NCBI GenBank assembly: GCA_020636105.1
Contig: JACJYL010000001.1
Coordinates: 2,604,001-2,668,000, forward strand
Length of the DNA: 64,000 nt
Reading direction: 5' to 3'
Source of the DNA: Lewinellaceae bacterium
Lineage (GTDB): Bacteria > Bacteroidota > Bacteroidia > Chitinophagales > Saprospiraceae
The position numbers and the translations under genes are program-made. The first letter of the stretch is position 1, and each line of letters opens with the position of its first letter. The notes beneath the pieces were generated by a model that did no database searches, was not told the DNA's origin, and was given only the letters and a program-made list of their open reading frames with translations. Positions 9,264 to 16,915 of the stretch are shown here, piece by piece.

Positions 9264-10620
9264 TTTATTTGAGTATCAAAACAAAGCCCCTATTCCGGAT
9301 TCCTTCCACGGACTTGAAGCCTTTCTTGATGACATTTGGAAGAACCGGGAAAAATCATCTTACTATTTTGATCAGGAAGAGAACAAAGTAGAAAGCCAGC
9401 GGTTTCTCCAATTTCTTCATAAAACAAATGAAATAAAATCCAATAAGTATGTGGGCGTAATCCATTTTGAAGGTCACAAAATAAACTTGTTACCAAAAAT
9501 ATTTTACGACTCTGGCAAAGATTATTCTTCAAGCGAAATTCACCAAATTCAAAATCATATTCTCTGGTGGTTAAGCTATTGCAGGAAAATAAAATTTCCA
9601 AATTACCAGACTTCCCTGGGCAGTTTAAAGAGTGATTTTTTTGAAGTATTAATTTATCTCTTTTCAAAATATACCCGGGAGTTACTTTCCAATTCCATTT
9701 ACCAGCAATATGAGGAGGTTAATCGTGAATTATCCTTTATCAAGGGGCGACTGGATACCACTAAATATATCAATCAGAATTTAAGCACAGGAAGGTGGCA
9801 TAAATTGAATTGTTCTTACGATGCCTTTGTGTTCGATAATAAATTCAACAGAATTATTAAGTCGGTCACCAACCTTTTATTCAAGGTTACTAATAGTCAG
9901 GACAACAAAAAACATTTAAGAGAAATACTGTTTATTCTGGACGAAGTTTCAGATTATTCGGCAACGGCTGAAGAGTGTGCCTCTATTCAATTTAATCCCA
10001 TGTTTGGTGAGTTTGAAACGGTAAGAGATTACTGTTATTTATTTTTATCAAACTCCATTTCTTTCAACTACAAAAGTGATTTAAAACTATTTGCCTTTCT
10101 GCTTCCAATGGAATACGTTTTTGAGGATTTTATCTTTGGCTTTATTGATAAGGAATTGGATTCGGTTAAAGCAAAAGCTCAAAGGAGTGATATTTATTTA
10201 GATGAAGCGGAAAACTTCAAACTGAAACCTGACTTGTTTCTAAAAACTACCAGCAAGTCCTTAATAGCTGATACAAAATATAAGATTGTTTATTCCGATG
10301 AGAAAGACCCTAAAAAGGGGATTTCACAGAGTGATTTATACCAAATGCTTGCTTATGCTGTAAGATTCAAAGTTGATGAAATAATTCTGTTTTATCCCAA
10401 TACAGTGAATCAAAATCAAGAAGCGTTTACTAAAATAATTGTTAAAGATGCTTTGGCTGAAGATCGATCGATTACCATTAAAGCATATCAATTACCCATC
10501 ATTAATATTGATCTTTTGGCAATGAATTTAAAACCTAACATGGACTTTTTAGAGCTTTTTGAAAGTACAAAAAGTAAATTGAAGCAAACGATTATTGAGA
10601 TTTTGGAACCTATTATTTGA
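9256..10620 (+). CDS. mcrC: McrC-like nuclease subunit of the McrBC restriction system
   Basis: Endonuclease partner of the McrB motor. 454 aa. The C-terminal PD-(D/E)XK fold shows D326 (LKPDLFL) and D339-x-K341 (IADTKYK), followed by the conserved QSDLYQMLAYA helix. The N-terminal part (about 1-200) is the McrC stalk-binding region. The start is GTG at 9256, inside the last codons of mcrB, giving an 8-nt overlap and probable translational coupling. Gene order and overlap are those of known McrBC loci, and both catalytic motifs are present, so the pair is probably functional. Confidence 0.9.
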   Translation: MVNLFEYQNKAPIPDSFHGLEAFLDDIWKNREKSSYYFDQEENKVESQRFLQFLHKTNEIKSNKYVGVIHFEGHKINLLPKIFYDSGKDYSSSEIHQIQNHILWWLSYCRKIKFPNYQTSLGSLKSDFFEVLIYLFSKYTRELLSNSIYQQYEEVNRELSFIKGRLDTTKYINQNLSTGRWHKLNCSYDAFVFDNKFNRIIKSVTNLLFKVTNSQDNKKHLREILFILDEVSDYSATAEECASIQFNPMFGEFETVRDYCYLFLSNSISFNYKSDLKLFAFLLPMEYVFEDFIFGFIDKELDSVKAKAQRSDIYLDEAENFKLKPDLFLKTTSKSLIADTKYKIVYSDEKDPKKGISQSDLYQMLAYAVRFKVDEIILFYPNTVNQNQEAFTKIIVKDALAEDRSITIKAYQLPIINIDLLAMNLKPNMDFLELFESTKSKLKQTIIEILEPII

Positions 10621-10646
10621 AATAGTCACGATAAAATCTGACATCC

Positions 10647-11894
10647 TCATTCAATTTCTTGCGGCAATTCTTTCGTCTCCCAAAATCTTTCCAAATTTGG
10701 ATATTGAGCATAAAAATACTCCCTGGTCTCCCGTACAATATGCTTGACAAATTCGGCTTTAAATTTTTTGTCCGTATATAATTTCTGAATGGTTCTTTTG
10801 TCATTCAAATTGATCGCGAAGCCTTCATATGCAGGTATTTCTTTTGCATTGATCACCCAGCGCGAAATACTTAATTTATTTGGTAGATTAGCGAATTTAG
10901 AGTCATGCGGGGGAGGATTTAAAATTCCTATAAAAAGGTTCCCTCCAAAATGACCTTCACCGCTAAAAGATTCAAGTGTGAATTGAAGTAATCTGTTTTC
11001 ACTTTTCTGATCATCTCGTCTTATCCATATTTGGGCGTTTTTATGTGAAATGTCATTTCCTTGTTCAACAATAATTCCGGATAAATCTTGAAATTCTTTT
11101 TTAAGATCGTCCAATACCAATTTTTGAATCTCTGCACAAAGCGTTTTCCTTGCCTCTCTGGCGTTTGCCGCAATAGTTTCAGCTGCTTCGAAATTTGACA
11201 AGATAAGATTGTGCAATTCTTCTTTATGTCTATCGTCCATTTTTCCGGTGATTTTTTTTAATAGATTAGAATATTGTTTTATGCTTTCCCTCAAAATCGG
11301 ATTGTCAAAAGCTTCTTTTTGACATTTAGCCAGCCATTTCAGGATATGGTCCCCATACGTGATTTCTTTAAAATCTACATCAGGTTTTAAAGTTGATGTA
11401 CTAGCAGCACTAGGTGTTTCCCCACTTGAGGTTAAATAATAGACTTGATTTTTTCCTTCTTTATAGTTCCAATATCGAACTACTTGTAGCTCTTGTTCGG
11501 GAGCATTTATCTTATTCTCAATGGATATAGCATTGCCCTTATGGTCTTCAAGGTAAATATCGATACGCCCCCCAGTGGATTCTAGAGGTTCCTCTCTATT
11601 GATAACTACGGGGCCAATGTCTTTTTCAAGCATCACCCTAGTTGTGTTAATATCTAGGGTATTGTCCTCAATTACATCAAGAAACAATATCAAAAACTTA
11701 TTTCCCATCAAATGACTTCCTTTGGGGTTCAGAAGTTCCCCTAAAAAAGCGGAATGAGTTCCATTTTCTTTTGTCTCCAGATTCAGAATAGAAAAAATAT
11801 TAAAATTTTCCCCTTTTAATCTTTTCTCTATTCTTTCGTTTTTGACAACAATTTGGACCGATCGAAGAAGGTTGTGTATTTGTTGTAATTCCAT
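10647..11894 (-). CDS. PD-(D/E)XK nuclease family protein (PDDEXK_4-like)
   Basis: Predicted nuclease of the PDDEXK_4 type. The ATG at 11894 (MELQQIHNLL) is preferred because the family pattern begins there; the frame is open to 11963 but would then overlap the upstream gene. With this start the protein is 415 aa. The motif set is GTHSAFLGELLNP near residues 46-58, then GGRIDIY (D112) and IENKI (E126, K128) followed by a Q-rich helix, which together make the metal-binding catalytic core. It follows the helicase gene by 31 bp on the same strand, so the two are probably one operon and one defence system. The C-terminal half is not recognised. It ends 26 bp from the mcrC stop (convergent). Confidence 0.75.
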   Translation of the reverse strand: MELQQIHNLLRSVQIVVKNERIEKRLKGENFNIFSILNLETKENGTHSAFLGELLNPKGSHLMGNKFLILFLDVIEDNTLDINTTRVMLEKDIGPVVINREEPLESTGGRIDIYLEDHKGNAISIENKINAPEQELQVVRYWNYKEGKNQVYYLTSSGETPSAASTSTLKPDVDFKEITYGDHILKWLAKCQKEAFDNPILRESIKQYSNLLKKITGKMDDRHKEELHNLILSNFEAAETIAANAREARKTLCAEIQKLVLDDLKKEFQDLSGIIVEQGNDISHKNAQIWIRRDDQKSENRLLQFTLESFSGEGHFGGNLFIGILNPPPHDSKFANLPNKLSISRWVINAKEIPAYEGFAINLNDKRTIQKLYTDKKFKAEFVKHIVRETREYFYAQYPNLERFWETKELPQEIE

Positions 11895-11925
11895 ATTATA
11901 TTTTTTATTAAGTCCAAGCCACCAG

Positions 11926-14900
11926 TTAGATGTCTCCAGGAATCCCGATGATGCAGGCTGCAATTCTTTTGTCTAGTGGACTGGTAAGTTTGATGGCATT
12001 TTCAATATTTTCCAACTGCAGTTCTTTTGTATTCATTTTCTTTAAAACGTTGAACATTTTGCCAAGATGAACCAGTCTTCTTTTAGCTTTTTTTCTTTCT
12101 TCATTTAGAATGGGTTGAACAAAATCAATCCAATCAACAGCCAACTGGTAATAATCCACGCTGGAATCTTCTGCTTCGTTGTTTAAATTTAAAATTTCGT
12201 GCAGCCGTGTCAATCTGGGTTTATCATTGTGATCCAAAAAGCTTTTTTTATTTAGTTTTTCTTCAATCAGTTTTTTTAACAACTCCAGGGCGCGTCGCTT
12301 CTTGTTGGGCAAATTTTTGATGTACCTTTTTTTAAGGATACTAACAAAACCATTCATCAACTCAGTAATATCCTTAGTCCAGCTATTTTGATTTTCAGAT
12401 TCTGACAGGTATACTCTCAATTGCTCACAGATGTATGTCAAATCAGAAGAAACATTTTCATTTTCAATCAAAAACCATCTAGGAGCTGTTTTTTCTGTTC
12501 CTTTAAGTGCAAAAAATCCAAATGGTTTTTTGGACTTCACTAAACTTACATGACTAAATACATTTGCTTTGGAATTACGGATTTGTTCATATGTGTCAGC
12601 ATCAATCAAGTGATTATCCCCTTCTTTTAGATCTCTTACCTTGCGGAATGCATCCTGAATACCATCGGAATAACGTTCTTCATTTTCCTGTTTGTCCATA
12701 TGTAAGGAGATCGCATCATCTGCCTTCAAAATGAAGTCACTAAATTTCTCTGGCAATTCGATATTGCTACCGATAATTTGTTTAACGGTTTCAGCTGTTT
12801 CGAAGAATTTCCTATCAGTTCTTAGTGCAAAAGCATCATGATCATCCACCCAGTAAATCTCAATGGCTTTGTGCGGGCTATCCATTCGATCTATTCTGCC
12901 AATTCTTTGCTCTGCCAACCGCATGACACTGGGCATATCAAGAAATGCAAGGGCCGAAGCTCTTTGCATATTCACACCTTCCGCCATAGCGTCAGAGCAA
13001 AGGCCAATCCATCCTTTTTCCTGAGATTCTAATCCAAATTTAGTCAAAGCAATATCCTTTTTGTCTTTTCCTCCTTTTCCAGTTACAATAATGGTTTTTG
13101 CATCTTTTTTTTCTTGATGAATTAAAGCATTGATGTAACTCAAAGAAATTAACCGGCTATCAAAGGCTAAAATCATCCCATGTTTTTCTAATAATTTAAG
13201 GAGTTGTTTTGCTTTTGCTATCTCCCTGTCTGCCGACATCTTTTTGGTTAATACGAGTATTTTGTTGTAAATCAGAATCTCTTTATCAATAGCCTTTTGA
13301 TAATCCTCAAGTTTTGTCATCCAACCAGGTAAAGGAACCGTAACATTTGTTTTAGGAAGTTTTTCGCGGATTTTTTCAAGTTTACTGAGAATGTTTCCAT
13401 TTTCGTGATCATCATCAATTTGTGTTAATTTCAAATCAACAAAGGCTTTTGCTGCTTTTGTCCCCTTTAAATGTTCAATCAGTGCTATCCTTGAAGACCG
13501 GATACGATTTTGGACATAAAAAGCTGAAAGTCCTGCAGAGGCCTTTATCCGGCCGGCTACGATTTTTGATTGTAATTCTTCATCTTCCAACTCAAATTTT
13601 TTGAGCCAGATTTGTTTGAGCCAAATCAAACCTTTCAGTTCTTTCACCAATTGATTAATCTCCTCCATCAATATAATATCCTTTTGAGATTCATTCAGAG
13701 GATAGGTAATACAATTGTGTTTGGGAAACTTGCATTTATCTCCCAAACGATTTCGGTATTGATCTGGGTTTCTTTCAATTATTTTATTAAGATCTTTTTT
13801 TGTTCTTCTGATGGTAAAATTCCTAAGAACCTGACGGAATAACTCAATGGTTTTGTTATTCATATTTTTGTTACTCCGCCTTACTTTTTCAAATTCACTA
13901 ATTACCTCATCGGATAAATTATCCACATCCATAATTTCAATAAGACGGAATAAATCCTGTTCTTTTTTATTTATTGGCGTGGCGGTCAGAAGAATAATAT
14001 GGTCTGCATTGTTCAGTGTAATATTTTGGCTTCTTTTCGATCCTGGTCGGAGAAAGTTGTGAGCTTCGTCAATGAAAAGGATATTGGTTTTAGTCAATTG
14101 GTTTCTCCAGGAGTCTGACCGTGAATTCTTCCGGTCACTCACTTGAGCATGAGTTATTATATTCAAATTGTTATAATAAACTTGGTCAGCTTCATTCTGC
14201 CAATTGGTTTTCACTGAGGACGGAGAGAGCAAAAGTGTATTGCTTCTATGACCTCTCCCGTTCATCCATAGCCTGTTTAAAATTGCAAGTTTGAGCGCCA
14301 CCCCTAATCTTGTTTTCCCTGCCCCTGTTGGGTCAGCGACTAAAAGACTCCCATGATTATCCAAAATATACAATGCTTGTCCAATAGCCTGGATTTGCAC
14401 ACCCCACAAATTCATGTTATACAAATTGGAGAAAGTCTGAGGGTACTTTTTAATCCAATCCCCTTCGAGTAATTCAGCAATGGCCCTGGAGAGACTTTCC
14501 TGCCAGGAGACGCACCTAAGGAGGCTCTCCAGCAGTTCTATCATTTGCTTATTGAAACCTTTTGCTAGATTGTAATAATGTTCTGCAATAGACTGGATGC
14601 CATCATAGTCTTGTGTGCCTTTTTTACAACGTTTATTGGCCTCCAGCTGTCTTTTCATTCCACTCCATGAAAAATTACTTGATCCAATTATGGCGTTTTT
14701 TTCTCCGACATAAAGCTTGCCATGAAGTTTGTTTAAATATCGAAACTCAACCACACCTTCTTTTATTAATTCAATCAGGGAAATAATCTTGCCTCCATAA
14801 ATAATCGAAACTCCTTTATCCAACCAATAATCTTTGATTTCCTCATCCAAACGGCCTTTAAAGAACTTTTGCCTGCCTTCACTTATCATTGGTTCATTAC

Positions 14901-15141
14901 CCAAAACAACCCTTATTTTCTTAGCCTTAAGGCTATCAGGTTGATAAAAAAATTGGATGAGATAATCGAGCGAACTAAACCCGGTAATGATCAAATAATG
15001 CTCTGAAGTAGCAAAATCATTCTTTAAATATTTTTCAGTAACCTGGTCTTGTCTTGGGCTATTGATTGGAAACTCCGAACTAGAAGGAAGGTTCAGTTCT
15101 TTAAATGTCATTGTAATTTGTTCTATCTTCTTATCTTTCAT
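11926..15141 (-). CDS. SNF2-type helicase with N-terminal phospholipase D (HKD) nuclease-like domain
   Basis: Large 1071-aa protein combining a PLD-like domain and an SNF2 translocase. The PLD part (about 30-200) shows H140-x-K142 and GSSNF, but the usual Asp of HKD is Glu (HGKLYVGE); with only one HKD, activity would need a dimer. The helicase has Walker A TGAGKT (272-277), DEAH (358-361), TATPI (386-390), and C-terminal motifs V/VI in MAEGVNMQRA and EQRIGRIDRMDSPHK. A helical tail of about 350 residues is not recognised. Helicase-PLD proteins occur in several anti-phage systems. It is co-oriented with the PD-(D/E)XK gene 31 bp downstream. A possible -7 box (TAGATTTG) lies on the minus strand at 15185-15192. 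Confidence 0.85.
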   Translation of the reverse strand: MKDKKIEQITMTFKELNLPSSSEFPINSPRQDQVTEKYLKNDFATSEHYLIITGFSSLDYLIQFFYQPDSLKAKKIRVVLGNEPMISEGRQKFFKGRLDEEIKDYWLDKGVSIIYGGKIISLIELIKEGVVEFRYLNKLHGKLYVGEKNAIIGSSNFSWSGMKRQLEANKRCKKGTQDYDGIQSIAEHYYNLAKGFNKQMIELLESLLRCVSWQESLSRAIAELLEGDWIKKYPQTFSNLYNMNLWGVQIQAIGQALYILDNHGSLLVADPTGAGKTRLGVALKLAILNRLWMNGRGHRSNTLLLSPSSVKTNWQNEADQVYYNNLNIITHAQVSDRKNSRSDSWRNQLTKTNILFIDEAHNFLRPGSKRSQNITLNNADHIILLTATPINKKEQDLFRLIEIMDVDNLSDEVISEFEKVRRSNKNMNNKTIELFRQVLRNFTIRRTKKDLNKIIERNPDQYRNRLGDKCKFPKHNCITYPLNESQKDIILMEEINQLVKELKGLIWLKQIWLKKFELEDEELQSKIVAGRIKASAGLSAFYVQNRIRSSRIALIEHLKGTKAAKAFVDLKLTQIDDDHENGNILSKLEKIREKLPKTNVTVPLPGWMTKLEDYQKAIDKEILIYNKILVLTKKMSADREIAKAKQLLKLLEKHGMILAFDSRLISLSYINALIHQEKKDAKTIIVTGKGGKDKKDIALTKFGLESQEKGWIGLCSDAMAEGVNMQRASALAFLDMPSVMRLAEQRIGRIDRMDSPHKAIEIYWVDDHDAFALRTDRKFFETAETVKQIIGSNIELPEKFSDFILKADDAISLHMDKQENEERYSDGIQDAFRKVRDLKEGDNHLIDADTYEQIRNSKANVFSHVSLVKSKKPFGFFALKGTEKTAPRWFLIENENVSSDLTYICEQLRVYLSESENQNSWTKDITELMNGFVSILKKRYIKNLPNKKRRALELLKKLIEEKLNKKSFLDHNDKPRLTRLHEILNLNNEAEDSSVDYYQLAVDWIDFVQPILNEERKKAKRRLVHLGKMFNVLKKMNTKELQLENIENAIKLTSPLDKRIAACIIGIPGDI

Positions 15142-15308
15142 TTGTTAATATCTCATCAAGAGATAAAAAGGAATTCCACAATTTCAAATCTATGTATTTA
15201 GATTGTTAAGTTAAGAAAAAAAAGGATAAACTGGAAATAAAACCAAACTTAAATGAAGTTTTTTGTAGATCTTAATCTTGGCTGGGATTATATGTATTGA
15301 TCTCTGAC

Positions 15309-15580
15309 TGGATATTCCGGCCATACTACTGCCCCCCATTCCGATTTATACTGACCCCGTCATTCCGGAGGTTTCCCCCCCCTGTTCAAATAGTGGATAC
15401 ATACGTTAAAAAATCCTCATGTTCGCATTTCAACAAAGTAAATGCGGATGGGGAAAACAAAACGTATGGATCAGGTAAAGTTAGTCATTGAAACTTATTT
15501 AACGACTCATTCCTTAAAAGCAACGGCTCGTCGGTTGCAGATTTCAAAGAATACTGTCAGATTTTGTCGTGACTACTTCA
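15309..15580 (+). mobile_element. Left end of an IS21-like element (inverted copy A), truncated
   Basis: Begins TGGATATTCCGG at 15309 and carries the terminal repeats (ATTCCGGAGG at about 15363, GTGGATACATACG at about 15392) and the start of an istA-like gene. The same series, reverse-complemented, ends at 16914 with GGAATATCCA. The 5'-TG...CA-3' ends and multiple sub-terminal repeats are as in IS21-type elements. The element stops at about 15565-15580, where it meets the broken toxin gene. No clear target duplication flanks 15309/16914. Confidence 0.65.
15442..15580 (+). pseudogene. IstA-like transposase fragment (N-terminal helix-turn-helix only)
   Basis: About 45 residues remain, reading MDQVKLVIETYL then KATARRLQISKNTVR, a helix-turn-helix like that at the N-terminus of IS21-family IstA transposases. 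The start could be ATG 15442 or 15448. The frame then runs into the reverse strand of the truncated AbiEii gene and is no longer transposase-like, so the DDE catalytic domain and the IstB ATPase are missing. It cannot support transposition by itself. The family is recognised from the HTH pattern only. Confidence 0.6.
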
Positions 15581-15791
15581 TCTCAATATCAATCGATAGT
15601 CTTTTTGTAGAGCCCAAGAGCAGCATCAATGCCGTTCCCCCCTTAAACACAAAATCTAATTTACTTTCTACCAATCCTTCTAAAAGCAATAATGCTCGTA
15701 TTACCTTTTCCACTAAGCCTGGATCTGCTTTTCCATTATTTTTAGATACTTGTTTAATCCATTCGGGACTCAATGATTGATTACTTATCAT
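15573..15791 (-). pseudogene. AbiEii-type nucleotidyltransferase toxin, truncated after the active-site start
   Basis: About 72 residues remain of a toxin that is usually near 300 aa. The N-terminus is intact from ATG 15791 (a TTG at 15797 is also possible): LVEKVIRALLLLEGL, then FVFKGGTALMLL and RLSIDIE, the GGT/RLSxDID nucleotidyltransferase signature of AbiEii/AbiGii toxins. The frame stops two codons later, where the sequence joins the IS21-like fragment, and all of the C-terminal part is lost. The active toxin would transfer nucleotides to tRNA or a similar target; this remnant should be inactive. It lies 27 bp after the antitoxin gene in the normal AbiEi-AbiEii order. Confidence 0.75.
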
Positions 15792-15803
15792 TTTCAAATT
15801 TTT

Positions 15804-15827
15804 GACACTAATTCAAATTTAGTGCCG
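15804..15827. promoter_or_regulatory. Inverted repeat between antitoxin and toxin genes
   Basis: GACACTAA ... TTTAGTGCC is an inverted repeat that overlaps the antitoxin stop codon (15819-15821) and lies just upstream of the toxin start. Its half-sites match those of the larger palindrome at 16576-16616 upstream of the antitoxin (RCACTAAT / AGTGYCG). A second binding site for the AbiEi repressor is inferred. Confidence 0.4.
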
Positions 15828-16556
15828 TTTTATAGAAATTATCATTTCTCTAATCTCGTCTTTCTTTTTTCTCCTGTCGGCATATCTTAGGAGCTTACTT
15901 TCATTTATGGTGTATTTCTCAAAAGCTCGTTGAAAAATATTTTGCAACTCCGATCCTTGCAAATAAAAAAACAAGTTTTTCTCACAAAAAAGATCCACTA
16001 ACAGCTTTTCTAAGGTTACCGTTGTTGTTTTCTGAATTTCCTGCAATGGTGCTTGCGAAATAAGATTTTGAATTACTATTACGTCCTTCATGTGTAAAAG
16101 AAGATTTTCAACCATATCCTGAGTTGGCTTTAAGTACACCTTTGAATAATTATCCTTCAAAAAATGAAAAACAGCCTCGACGCTATCCCGATCCACCTCC
16201 ACTATAATAAATTTCACCCTGGAGTAATGCTGATATAACTCCTGGATAGCATCCGTTGTCCAAATACTAAAATCACTAAAAGGGAAATGCTTTTCTAACT
16301 GATCCGTAATAGAAATTTCTTTCTTACCTAAGAATGGCTTGAACTCAACCTGAGCTCCTGCAATATATTTGCCTCTTCCTACCCTACTTATAATACCACT
16401 TTGTACTAACTTATAAATCCTCCAATTGACGGTATTATTAGGAATTTTTGGTTCCTCCTCTGCATAGAAATTTCTTACATCTCTGGTGGTAAATATCCCC
16501 TGGTGTTTAAATTTCTCTAAAAGAGCTTCTATTTTGAGTTTGTTATTGATGATAAT
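15819..16556 (-). CDS. AbiEi-like antitoxin (winged-helix, DUF6577-type), no canonical start codon
   Basis: The frame is uninterrupted from a TGA just upstream of 16556 to the stop at 15819, about 245 codons, the normal length of this antitoxin family. The N-terminal ~70 residues form a winged helix (LEKFKHQGIFTTRDVRNFY, then IYKLVQSGIISRVGRGKY); the C-terminal part has FIIVEVDRDSV and an RRKKK tail. The whole N-terminal half contains no ATG, GTG or TTG; the first is GTG at 16217, which would drop the DNA-binding domain. Either an ATT/ATC start near 16556 is used or the start codon has been lost. The partner toxin is truncated, so any remaining role would be as an orphan regulator. Confidence 0.65.
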   Translation of the reverse strand: MIINNKLKIEALLEKFKHQGIFTTRDVRNFYAEEEPKIPNNTVNWRIYKLVQSGIISRVGRGKYIAGAQVEFKPFLGKKEISITDQLEKHFPFSDFSIWTTDAIQELYQHYSRVKFIIVEVDRDSVEAVFHFLKDNYSKVYLKPTQDMVENLLLHMKDVIVIQNLISQAPLQEIQKTTTVTLEKLLVDLFCEKNLFFYLQGSELQNIFQRAFEKYTINESKLLRYADRRKKKDEIREMIISIKRH

Positions 16557-16575
16557 TAATTTGAAGTAAAGATAT

Positions 16576-16616
16576 CAAATTATTGGCACTAATATTAAAA
16601 AAGTGTCGGTAATTTG
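16576..16616. promoter_or_regulatory. Palindromic operator candidate upstream of the AbiEi-like gene
   Basis: CAAATTATTGGCACT and AGTGTCGGTAATTTG form 15-bp arms (12 of 15 paired) around an 11-bp AT-rich centre, ending 20 bp from the first codon of the antitoxin frame. AbiEi antitoxins repress their own operon by binding inverted repeats upstream. The inner half-sites recur at 15804-15827. Confidence 0.5.
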
Positions 16617-16681
16617 ATTTGAAAGTAAATTAATGCAGTGTGATATTTAACTTACGGAGATAATTTGATGAGCATATGGTA

Positions 16682-16700
16682 TTTAAGCGTGACGCTTAAA
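16682..16700. repeat. Perfect 19-bp palindrome
   Basis: TTTAAGCGT-G-ACGCTTAAA lies between the antitoxin operator and the inner end of the right IS21-like fragment. It could be a protein-binding site or a scar of rearrangement; no function is assigned. Confidence 0.5.
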
Positions 16701-16708
16701 ACATCGGG

Positions 16709-16914
16709 GATCCATACGTTTTATTTTTCCCATGCCATAGCCTTTAGTGAGCTACGAACATGGTTATTTTATCCGTATGTATCCACAAATTTGAGGGGGT
16801 CAAACCTCCGGAATGTTATTAACATCCCCTATTGAAAAGGGAGGGGGCAAGCCTCCGGAATGGCGGGGTAAGACCAAATCAGATTAGGGAGGGGCAGAGC
16901 GGTCGGAATATCCA
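16709..16914 (-). mobile_element. Inverted end of an IS21-like element (copy B)
   Basis: Read on the minus strand from 16914 this segment starts TGGATATTCCG, carries ATTCCGGAGG twice, then GTGGATACATACGG and AAAACGTATGGATC, matching copy A in order. It includes the would-be istA start (MGKIKRMD against MGKTKRMD in copy A), then homology stops at about 16709. The two copies are clearly diverged, so they are not a recent duplication. It ends 1 bp from the stop codon of the neighbouring phosphoesterase gene. Confidence 0.65.
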
Positions 16915-16915
16915 A

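Noticed and set aside
11895..11963. Longer form of the PD-(D/E)XK nuclease gene starting at 11963
   Set aside because: The extra 23 residues overlap the end of the helicase gene and do not resemble the family; ATG 11894 fits better.
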